Assembly (NCBI GenBank): GCA_002686675.1
Contig: NYYF01000041.1
Coordinates: 1-6,427, forward strand
Source: Fidelibacterota bacterium
GTDB taxonomy: Bacteria; Marinisomatota; Marinisomatia; Marinisomatales; UBA8229
Direction of reading: 5' to 3'
DNA length: 6,427 bases
Shown here: positions 1-6,427 of the stretch, piece after piece
How the letters are laid out: each line of letters opens with the position of its first letter
Position numbering within the stretch: position 1 is the first letter of the stretch
Notes under the pieces: model-generated
Told to the model about the DNA's origin: nothing
What the model saw: only the letters and a program-made list of their open reading frames with translations
The model's database searches: none
Translations under genes and position numbers: made by a program

Positions 1-1454
1 CCTGCTTCTTTCACATCAATACAGTGAAGACTTGCAACTCCACCTACAAAAATTTCCAAATCTCCATCTGAATCCAACTCTGCTAATGTTATAGCTCCTC
101 TCAATAAGGATTGTGTATTAATTGGAAAATGTGAATAGGTGGTTCCATCAATATGTAATACAAACAAGTCTGAACCATTTATTGCAGTAACTATTTCAGG
201 AAATCCATCACTATCAAAATCGGCAAAACAGGGAGATGCAACGATATTATTTTCAAGATCTACAGGCCAACCCGAAAGAGGATTTCCATTAAGATCCACT
301 GCATAGATCATCTCATCTTCGGAACCAAAGAAGATAAATGCCTCCCCATTTATTTCTATGAAAGAGGGAGAGGTCTGAATTTTATCGCCCGTTAATACTG
401 AAAATTGCAAACTACCATCACTGTTCACTACATAAAGATGATCATCATTACAACCAGCAGCAATCATTTTCTCTCCATTGCTTTCCAAAATAGACGGCGC
501 TGCCTGAACTTTGTCACCTGTAATAAATGGAAATCCAGGAGCTATGCTGCCATCATCAAAAATCAGGTAAATATGATCATCATCGGTGCCTATGGCGATA
601 TCATCTTTTCCATTATTGTTAAAATCTGCTAATGCGACGCCACCCTTTGCTTTTTCATCAAAGTCAATGGGAAACCCTTCTAGATCACTTCCATCAAAAT
701 TAATTGCAAATATTTTATTATCAGAAGAATAACCAGAAAATACAATTTCCAACTCTGGATCTTCGTCCAAATTACCTATGGCTGGTGTACCAATTAAAAA
801 TACTTCGGTTTCATAATCTATTTTTAATCCATTGTAATCAAATATATACAAATGCTTACTTTTTGAGGAAATAACAAAGTCCAGATAATTATCGCCATCC
901 AAATCAGCAGCGGCTGGTGAACCCCATATTTGATTTCCAGTGTTAAAAGGAAAAACACCATTTATGTATTCGGAACCATCGGCGTTGTAGACATGGACAA
1001 CTCCGTTATAATCTCCGAAAACAATTTCATTATTACCATCATTGTTCAGATCTAGGACCAAGGGACTGGAACGTATCTCAGCTGTGGATAATGGGAACCC
1101 AACCTGGTTTAGGGTGACATCTAATTGGTAATCAAAATCATCTGTATAATGAATGATTACACCATCATCATCAAAATCTGCCTCAATCTGTAAAGTAAAA
1201 CTGGCAGGCATCAGTTCACCTGTATCATCGAGCGAGATAAGGGTTTCAATCTCTACAGTATTACCATTCACAGGCAGTGTGCCAAAATTTATAGTTGATG
1301 GGTTGAAATGGACCCAGTCCAATTCAGAAGACAACATGCCCACAACATTTTCACCGTTACTGGGACCACTTAGAATGTTAGCTGCCAAGAAAAGCTGTGC
1401 GGTCTCACCAGGATTGAGGATGCCATCACCATCGTTGTCATTGGCAATCCCCAC
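1..1454 (-). repeat. Paralogous module, copy 1 (NPGE-type domain plus propeller) in the protease gene
   Basis: The segment runs from the NDNDGDGILNPGE region to the IDVKEAG at the window edge and aligns nearly colinearly with 4197-5659 of the upstream gene. Matching landmarks include NPGET, VTLNQVGFP, IVFGDYNG, IWGSPAAADLDGD, IGTPAIGNLDED, GVALADFNNNGK, SGWPVDLE, ASPCFADFDSDG and LDSDGDLEIF. Similarity is visible at the nucleotide level too, for example around plus-strand 1-75 against 4197-4271. The copies are clearly diverged, so this is an old duplication and not a recent one. Confidence 0.9.
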
Positions 1455-2987
1455 GATTGAGGTTTGAACAAAAATATTCCAATAGACGAATTCAATAATA
1501 TCATCAGGATATCCAATATCCTGAATGTTCAATCCTCCGGGTGCACCTCCATATAAAAAACTGGAAGGGTCTGTTGAGTCATTGAATTCCGTCCTCCCGG
1601 TTTCAGCACTAAATATAGCAGCACCCAAATTCCCATTTTCAGTAGTCGTTCCTCCCGGACGGTATAAATAAACCTCATCCGGGGGGCCCTGAGCATTGCC
1701 ATTCAGATATTCATCAATCCGATAAATGAGCATCCCAGATTGATTCCCAGGTAGATTTACTTCATAAATACCTTCCTGTTTCCGATATTCTACTACAAAA
1801 AATTCATGACTGGAATTAGGAGAATCAATCCGATAACAGCTCGTTTCCTGGGATTGGAGTGGAAGCAGTGGAAAAATACCCATGCCTCCGATAGTTGGGC
1901 AATCAATCCAGTCGCCGTATTTATGTTTCATCCAGGCACCCATGTACTGCGGTGTAGTACCGTTAGCTTCCATAATATCCCAGCCCCCCACTGGAGAAGG
2001 TGCACCTCCACCATCATAGTGATAGAGATCCGGAGCGCCTAAAGTATGAAAAAATTCATGACAAATCACCCCTACAGTTAAATAACCTCCTTGTTCCAGA
2101 TTGAAGTTATAATCACCCACCTGTTTCCCATTTATAAATGCATTGTAATAGTAGAGTGACGATCGATGTGGCCACAATAGAGTAGCCCAAGCGGTTGGTG
2201 ATCCACGCACCAAAAAAGTAACATTATCTACATAACCATCATTATTCGAATCAATATCTAATGGAATTGGCACTTCGCTTTCTATGTATTCAATTGCGTG
2301 TCCCAATAACGTTTGTTCTCGAACTGTTCTCTCATTACTACCATTATATCCATTGGGGTTCGTTGTCGGATCGTATGGCATGTAATAACTGCGGGGATAT
2401 TCATCCTGATAGGATAAGTTGGTAGTCATTTCACAGTTTGGATAATGATGTGTATGTACATGAAGCGTTTCATAAGAAACTTCTTCGAAATAGTGAAGCA
2501 ACGAAGGTCCGTCTGGCTTGTTAAATAATTGATCATGCTGGGATCGTGGAGTAGAGAATTCTGTTTGATCACTGAAACGGATATAAACATTGATATTGTT
2601 TACAGTACCATGAGTTGGCGCATCACGGTTAATTCGGTCAATGCCTTCCCAAAATTTTCTTCTCTTTTCCAGATAAACATGTTGAGGGATAATTGCCCAT
2701 GGAGTTAACCCTGCATCAGATGGAATGATAGAGCCTGCCAAGAACTCTGACGGAACAACTTCATCACCATCCATTACTCCATAGTAAAAGAAACCGTCAC
2801 TCTGGCTTTGGATAAGAGTAAATCCATTTTCATCATGAGCCCAGTTAAAATATTCATCACCAGTGACAAAACATTCAAGCACACTTCCATTTGGCTGATA
2901 AAGTGTTGTAGGCATATTTCTCAGGTACGCTGCAAAAACACCGGAACAAAGCATCAGCAATAAGTAGATTATTTTAATGATTTTCAT
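1..2987 (-). CDS. M6-family (immune inhibitor A-like) secreted metalloprotease with propeller module, C-terminus cut by window edge
   Basis: I translated this frame from the ATG at 2985-2987 to base 3: 995 codons with no stop, so the gene is partial at its 3' end. Residues 1-19 form a signal peptide (MKIIKIIYLLLML...VFA). Residues ~24-95 resemble the M6 propeptide (LYQPNGS, GDEYFNWAHDENGF). The catalytic domain, ~110-440, carries INVYIRFSDQ, HYFEEVSYETL, a DSNNDGYVD calcium-type loop, and the zinc site HEFFHTLGAPD: H310, E311 and H314, with D320 the expected third ligand. WDIM at 336-339 is the likely Met-turn. After an NDNDGDGILNPGE stretch (516-528) comes an FG-GAP/VCBS-like propeller from ~630. 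The family hydrolyses extracellular proteins; the substrate here is unknown. By comparison with the upstream paralogue, roughly 390 residues, probably including a T9SS sorting domain, lie outside the window. I see no convincing Shine-Dalgarno before this ATG. The 53-base spacer suggests co-transcription with the upstream gene. Confidence 0.95.
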   Translation of the reverse strand, partial: MKIIKIIYLLLMLCSGVFAAYLRNMPTTLYQPNGSVLECFVTGDEYFNWAHDENGFTLIQSQSDGFFYYGVMDGDEVVPSEFLAGSIIPSDAGLTPWAIIPQHVYLEKRRKFWEGIDRINRDAPTHGTVNNINVYIRFSDQTEFSTPRSQHDQLFNKPDGPSLLHYFEEVSYETLHVHTHHYPNCEMTTNLSYQDEYPRSYYMPYDPTTNPNGYNGSNERTVREQTLLGHAIEYIESEVPIPLDIDSNNDGYVDNVTFLVRGSPTAWATLLWPHRSSLYYYNAFINGKQVGDYNFNLEQGGYLTVGVICHEFFHTLGAPDLYHYDGGGAPSPVGGWDIMEANGTTPQYMGAWMKHKYGDWIDCPTIGGMGIFPLLPLQSQETSCYRIDSPNSSHEFFVVEYRKQEGIYEVNLPGNQSGMLIYRIDEYLNGNAQGPPDEVYLYRPGGTTTENGNLGAAIFSAETGRTEFNDSTDPSSFLYGGAPGGLNIQDIGYPDDIIEFVYWNIFVQTSIVGIANDNDGDGILNPGETAQLFLAANILSGPSNGENVVGMLSSELDWVHFNPSTINFGTLPVNGNTVEIETLISLDDTGELMPASFTLQIEADFDDDGVIIHYTDDFDYQLDVTLNQVGFPLSTAEIRSSPLVLDLNNDGNNEIVFGDYNGVVHVYNADGSEYINGVFPFNTGNQIWGSPAAADLDGDNYLDFVISSKSKHLYIFDYNGLKIDYETEVFLIGTPAIGNLDEDPELEIVFSGYSSDNKIFAINFDGSDLEGFPIDFDEKAKGGVALADFNNNGKDDIAIGTDDDHIYLIFDDGSIAPGFPFITGDKVQAAPSILESNGEKMIAAGCNDDHLYVVNSDGSLQFSVLTGDKIQTSPSFIEINGEAFIFFGSEDEMIYAVDLNGNPLSGWPVDLENNIVASPCFADFDSDGFPEIVTAINGSDLFVLHIDGTTYSHFPINTQSLLRGAITLAELDSDGDLEIFVGGVASLHCIDVKEA

Positions 2988-3040
2988 TGAACAAATTTAG
3001 TGATAATGACCAGGGGAGATAGTTAATTAACTTTCCTTTG
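2988..3040. other. Short spacer between the two genes
   Basis: These 53 bases separate the TAA of the upstream gene from the ATG of the protease gene. They include a perfect 12-base palindrome (AGTTAATTAACT, 3021-3032) that is too AT-rich and loop-less to be a terminator, and no run of T follows it in the transcribed direction. No purine-rich Shine-Dalgarno sits at the right distance from the ATG at 2987. The simplest reading is an intra-operon spacer. Confidence 0.6.
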
Positions 3041-6000
3041 TTATTTCATTAAAACACATTTTTTTACTGAGGTATAGTCACCAGACTCTAATGTATACAC
3101 ATACACTCCAGAAGGAAGAATCCCTGCACTGAATGTGGCCGTGTAATGTCCCTGAGGTTGTCTCTCATTCACCAACACTGCAACTTCCTCTCCTAATATA
3201 TTAAATACCTTCAAACTCACAAGTCCTTCTGCTGGAATCTCATACTTGATCTCTGTTACAGGATTAAAAGGGTTGGGATAATTTTGCTTAAGAATAAACG
3301 TACCTGGAAGAATTTCCTCAACCCTTCTTGTTAAAACAATCGATGAAATATCTCCTGGAATTTCCAGTAATCCAGAACCGTTCAACCGCAGTTCAATGCC
3401 TTTGTCTGAATGAGTTAATATCCACTCTTCTCCATCAATTACATTGTAAGATACAGGCAGAGTAGGCATAGTGCTCATTAATTGAATTTCACCACCATCA
3501 ATACTGTACTGCCAATCACCAGCAAACCGGACATCAAAAGCTCCTGGTGGTGGTTTTGGGGGAAGGCTGTAGCTGAGTTTTTTATCATCCGGAACATCCA
3601 TCCCAAAATACAGTGTTTGCCCATTGACAACGAGCGTACTTGCATCCTCAAGATGATTAATATATTCCCTCCGCTTTGCTCTCATACCAGCAGAAATAGT
3701 AATGTCACCTTCTCCAGCGGAGCGAACCCAATAGCCCTGGCCTGGTTCCAATTCAGTCACCTCAAGATAGCTACCGGAAAATCCAAAAAAGGTTTCAGGT
3801 ATAATCAGTTCATCAGGATCAGAGATTGTGTTCACATCAACAACGGATGTAATCCCTGAAATCAGATTCCAATCTTCACTCAAATGAACTGTTAAGGAAG
3901 AAATAGAAATACCTGTAATTGTGTTTGACCCTTCACTATCAAACCGAAGCCAGTATCCATTCCCAGGTTCAAGATTGCTTTCCTGAATATAACTAATATC
4001 AAAACTAAAAAGAGTTTCCTCAACAGCGTCAGGGAATACCATTAGATAGTATGAATCTTCAACATTCATCGGCAGGCCAACCAGGTCCCAATCATTCAAA
4101 TGATCAACCGTTACACTTGAAACTTCATATGTAGCACTATAATATCCATTTCTATTGAGGTTTCCGCGATGCATATTCCACATATTCGCAACTGAACCGG
4201 TTTCTTTTACATCAATCGCCAACAGGCCGTTTCCTGCTCCTGCAAAAATTTCCAGGTCGCCATCTGAATCTAAATCAGTGATGGTTGCAGATCCGGCAAA
4301 GCTTGAGCCACCGGTAATGGGAAAATGATCATATGTGGTGCCACTTAAATGAATGGCGTGTAATCCTGTATTTGTAGCAGCAATCACCTCAATGATGCCG
4401 TCACCATCCAAATCTGCAAAACAGGGGGAAGAAACAATATCTTCCTCCAAATTAAGAGGCCATCCGGGAAGTGAATTTCCTTCTAAATCAACGCCATACA
4501 AATATCCATCGTTTGAACCAAAAAAGATACCTGGACCATTCTCTGTGTCCACAATTCCGGAAGATTCACTGATATCTCCACCGGTCTCGATTTGAAATCG
4601 TAGGCTGCCATCACAGTTTACTGCGTAAAAATTGTCATCCCTGCTTCCAGCAAAGATGATCTTTTCATCATTAATTTCCACAACAGACGGATCAGTCCTA
4701 AAATCCTTTTCAGCTTCAAAGGGAAACCCATCTGCAACCGTCAAATCATCATATAAAAGCCACAAATTCTCACTGTCGGTTCCACAAACAATATCAACTT
4801 TGCCATTCCCGTCGAAATCGGCTAATGCAACGCCCCGCTGAATTTTCTCATCAAGCTGTAATGGGAAACCAGAGACATTTGATCCATCCGGATTGATGGC
4901 AAATAATTTACCTGAGGAAGAATATCCTCCAAATATAATTTCAAGATCTGCGTCATCATCAATATTTCCTAAAGCTGGTGTCCCCATGAGATATTGTCCG
5001 GAATTATAGTCAACCTGAATTGAACCATCTGCATTCAGTATAAAAAGGTGTTTGTTTTTTGAACCTATGACAATTTCAACATCTCCATCCCCTTCCAAGT
5101 CTGCCACTGCAGGTGATCCCCAAATATCATCCCCTAGCTCAAATGGGAATCCTGGCAATACTGTCCCTGTTGAAGAAACTATATAAAGGGAACCTCCGTA
5201 ATCTCCAAAAATAACTTCCTTAATACCATCTCCGTCAATATCAAAAACCGCAGGTGAAGATTCTATCTGAGCAGTGTTTTCAAAAGGCCAGCCTGCCTGG
5301 TTCAAGCTCACGTTCAGAATCAGCGGAAAACCATAAGAATATTCAGATTCATTCCCATAATTATCTGTGTATTCAGCAGATATTGTCAGGGTTAATAAGA
5401 CATCACCAAGGACAATATCAGGTGCAAGAACTATCTCAACCTCTCCCGAAGACATACCACCATTTGTGATATCACCAAAATATAGACTCTCCTGGTTGAT
5501 AGTAACATCCAGATTCTCAGAAGAAAGAACTCCACTTACATTGTCTGCATCTATAACCAATGACTCATTATTTACCATCAACAAAGCGGTGACAGTTTCG
5601 CCAGGATTGGCCAGTCCATCGCTGTCATTATCAGAAAGAATGTTCCCTAAGCTACAGTTAATGGAAAAAATATTTTCCATATTTATTTCAGCCATATCAG
5701 CTTGAAGAATCTGGTTGGTGCTCCATGACTGGACCATAACAACTGCTTTTACCAGCTCTAAATCCCAGTCCGGATCAATTGCTATTGAACCCTCAAAATT
5801 TCCGGTCTCTCCAATACCGGTAAGATTAAAACTGCTTTCCTGATAGGCAATTACTGATGAGAAATAGTCAGAGTCTTGATATTTAACAAGTACAAACAGG
5901 ATTTTATTATTAGAAGTCGTAATATTGTCTGTTACTTCCACATCAGCAGAAATAACCAGATTATTTCCAATGGTAGTGACGGATTGATTTATCACTAAAG

Positions 6001-6355
6001 GACTGTAATCACCCAAGAGAGAATTATATATATTCAAATATGTGGGATACATATTTCCTCCTCCCCCAACTGATGAAATGGTACCGCCAAATTCTACATG
6101 TGGAATTCCACTCACACCGTACAGGGCCGCACGTCCACCATAATTAGGGCTCACATTTTCAGTATCGCCTTGCCAAATGAGGGGAATAAAATTGGGTTGA
6201 CTATTATACAGTTCTTGAATCCCGGCCCGGGCGTCTGGACAGTAGGGTCACCAGGACTGAGTGAATACTTCACCCACAACTTTGTATTGGGCACCAAGCA
6301 AAATGGACGAAGAATAAATAAATAAGCAAAGCAGATTAGTTAGTATTTGCTTCAT
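3041..6355 (-). CDS. Candidate selenoprotein: exported thioredoxin-fold protein with beta-propeller and T9SS type A sorting domain (in-frame TGA at codon 36)
   Basis: The reading frame runs from ATG 6353-6355 to TAA 3041-3043, 1104 codons, interrupted only by TGA at 6248-6250. Residues 1-22 are a signal peptide (MKQILTNLLCLF...LLGA). Residues ~24-110 look like a thioredoxin fold: GEVFTQSW, then TGA36-Pro-Tyr-Cys39-Pro, and GVSGIPHVEF with Pro85 at the expected cis-Pro position. Then come a beta-sandwich (~115-230), an NDSDGLANPGE stretch (~240), a propeller with many DxDxDG loops (~360-738, ending NMWNMHRGNLNRNGYY), two GYW repeats (~751-893) and a sorting domain (~1018-1104). The role is inferred to be thiol-disulfide or peroxide-type redox chemistry outside the cytoplasm or at the cell surface; no substrate is evident. 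A start at the in-frame GTG 6154 would remove the signal peptide and the active site from an exported protein, so I reject it. Alternatives are a recent nonsense mutation or a sequencing error of a TGT/TGC cysteine codon. Confidence 0.8.
3044..3304 (-). other. T9SS type A C-terminal sorting domain (Por secretion signal)
   Basis: Residues ~1018-1104 carry LPGTFILKQNYPNPFNPVTE, then YEIPAEG, V.LKVFNILGEEV, a G-H-Y-T-A-T-F strand, LPSGVYVYTL, and a basic terminus ending VKKCVLMK. This is the typical order and length (about 80-90 residues) of the T9SS type A domain in FCB bacteria. It directs a Sec-exported protein through the type IX outer-membrane machinery, usually with removal of the domain. 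It shows that the complete protein is destined for the surface or medium, which is why the upstream signal peptide matters for choosing the start. Confidence 0.93.
3686..4105 (-). repeat. Two tandem 'GYW' repeats between the propeller and the sorting domain
   Basis: Residues ~751-820 and ~821-893 are two copies of one unit. Unit 1 has HLNDWDLVGLP, FPDAVEETLFSF, LEPGNGYWLRF and NTITG. Unit 2 has HLSEDWNLISG, IPETFFGF, LEPGQGYWVRS and DITISAG. Each begins with a W-(D/N)-L-(V/I) core and ends with LEPGxGYW plus an aromatic- or serine-rich strand. I know this pattern from C-terminal regions of FCB-group exported proteins but cannot name an established family. It is probably a small beta domain acting as spacer or carbohydrate-like binding unit; that role is inference only. 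Confidence 0.75.
4197..5659 (-). repeat. Paralogous module, copy 2, in the candidate selenoprotein gene
   Basis: This is the counterpart of 1-1454 (about 485 residues), with landmarks NPGET, VSLNQAGWP, VIFGDYGG, IWGSPAVADLEGD, MGTPALGNIDDD, GVALADFDGNGK, PGWPLNLE, SSPCFADLDGDG and LDSDGDLEIF. The acidic DxDxDG loops recur about once per propeller blade and are the usual calcium-binding type of FG-GAP/VCBS repeats. The module follows a thioredoxin-like head here and a protease head in the neighbour. It is therefore likely a shared binding or structural scaffold and not the catalytic part. Confidence 0.9.
6213..6247 (-). promoter_or_regulatory. Candidate bacterial SECIS hairpin immediately downstream of the UGA
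   Basis: Counting from the base after UGA, nucleotides 17-27 (plus-strand 6221-6231) read CCCGGGCCGGG. They can form a 4-bp all-GC stem, CCCG with CGGG, closing a GGC triloop. Below it, after a two-base mismatch on each side, A14-U30 and G13-C31 can pair, and after a second mismatch C10-G34 and U9-A35. The apical loop starts 21 nt after UGA and begins with G. As I recall the bacterial SECIS consensus, the loop lies 16-37 nt from UGA, has 3-14 nt, and has a G in its first two positions, so this fits. The 27 bases after UGA contain 21 G or C, against an AT-rich background, and use GCC CGG GCC GGG as successive codons. The lower stem is imperfect and I folded it by hand. Confidence 0.55.
6248..6250 (-). 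other. Putative selenocysteine (UGA) codon, residue 36
   Basis: This is the only in-frame stop in a 1104-codon frame. It falls in W-TGA-P-Y-C-P, where thioredoxin-like proteins have the first Cys of CxxC; with Cys it would read the familiar CPYC. UxxC replacing CxxC is the commonest arrangement in bacterial redox selenoproteins. The frame is protein-like on both sides: a signal peptide upstream and a cis-Pro motif downstream. Both genes use TGG for Trp, no other in-frame TGA occurs among about 2,100 codons, and the only complete gene ends in TAA, so wholesale TGA reassignment is not indicated. A change of one base from TGT or TGC would produce the same picture. Confidence 0.68.
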
Positions 6356-6360
6356 AATTA

Positions 6361-6366
6361 TCACCT
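6361..6366 (-). promoter_or_regulatory. Shine-Dalgarno site of the candidate selenoprotein gene
   Basis: The minus strand reads AGGTGA followed by five bases (TAATT) and then ATG at 6355. This is a good match to the anti-SD sequence at normal spacing. It supports translation starting upstream of the TGA, so the signal peptide and redox motif belong to the gene. The remaining 61 bases up to the window edge are AT-rich. I see no clear promoter there and no identifiable upstream gene end. Confidence 0.75.
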
Positions 6367-6427
6367 TTTGGTTTTATTTTTATTTGAAATAAGAACAGAG
6401 CTTAATTCACCGTAATTTTTCATCAAA

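Noticed and set aside
405..632. Plus-strand open frame 405-632
   Set aside because: It is antisense to the propeller of the protease gene and its product looks like a random translation.
1153..2042. Plus-strand open frames at 1153-1467 and 1806-2042
   Set aside because: They lie antisense to the M6 protease, whose minus-strand frame is continuous with recognisable motifs. Their translations are low-complexity, Ser/Pro-rich shadows.
2945..2950. Lipobox in the protease signal peptide (LLLMLC)
   Set aside because: The residue before Cys14 is Leu, not Gly/Ala/Ser, and a better signal peptidase I site (VFA) follows, so a lipoprotein is not supported.
3021..3032. Palindrome AGTTAATTAACT as operator or terminator
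   Set aside because: It is perfect but only 12 bases, AT-rich and in an AT-rich spacer, with no loop or T-run, so chance is an adequate explanation.
3041..6154. Gene start at the GTG codon 6152-6154, giving a 1037-residue protein
   Set aside because: It has no signal peptide although the protein ends in a T9SS sorting domain. It begins in the middle of a thioredoxin-like domain, and the same frame continues upstream to an ATG with a proper Shine-Dalgarno and signal peptide, broken only by the TGA.
6248..6250. TGA reassigned to Trp or Gly across the genome
   Set aside because: TGG is used freely for Trp, no other in-frame TGA occurs in about 2,100 codons of the two genes, and Trp or Gly here would destroy the CxxC-type motif that the surroundings predict.
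3482..6325. Plus-strand open frames between 3482 and 6325
   Set aside because: All are antisense to the long minus-strand gene and show no domain, signal peptide or plausible ribosome-binding context.
3041..6355. Pseudogene with a nonsense mutation
   Set aside because: It cannot be excluded, but the remaining 1,100 codons are intact with no frameshift, the stop falls exactly on the redox Cys position, and a hairpin-forming GC-rich segment follows. These fit selenocysteine better than decay.

Overview
The window holds two long minus-strand genes in tandem, read from high to low coordinates, with only 53 bases between them. Both encode large exported multidomain proteins. The upstream gene ends in a type IX secretion (T9SS) type A sorting domain with the QNYPNPFNP motif. 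Together with an AT-rich composition, FG-GAP/VCBS-like propellers and 'GYW' linker repeats, this points to an FCB-group bacterium. Marinimicrobia, Ignavibacteria or Cloacimonadota-like lineages are my best guess. This is inference from style, not a taxonomic proof.

Layout. 6356-6427 is a short leader with a good Shine-Dalgarno sequence. 3041-6355 is a 1104-codon gene: signal peptide, thioredoxin-fold domain, beta-sandwich, DxDxDG-rich propeller, two GYW repeats and a T9SS sorting domain. It carries a single in-frame TGA at codon 36, exactly where a thioredoxin-like CxxC motif should have its first cysteine (W-TGA-P-Y-C). A very GC-rich hairpin follows it. I read this as a probable selenocysteine codon with a bacterial SECIS element, so a naive ORF call that starts at the internal GTG at 6154 loses the signal peptide and the redox site. 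2988-3040 is a short spacer. 1-2987 is an M6-family (immune inhibitor A-like) metalloprotease with signal peptide, propeptide, HEFFHTLGAPD zinc site and the same propeller module. It runs off the left edge still open.

The two genes share a paralogous module of about 485 residues (1-1454 and 4197-5659) joined to different N-terminal heads: a zinc protease in one and a thiol/selenol redox domain in the other. They are probably co-transcribed and exported by the same route. Whether they act on a common substrate cannot be told from sequence. The main result is the candidate exported selenoprotein. The main competing explanation is a nonsense mutation or sequencing error at one base. The plus-strand ORFs are antisense shadows of these two genes.
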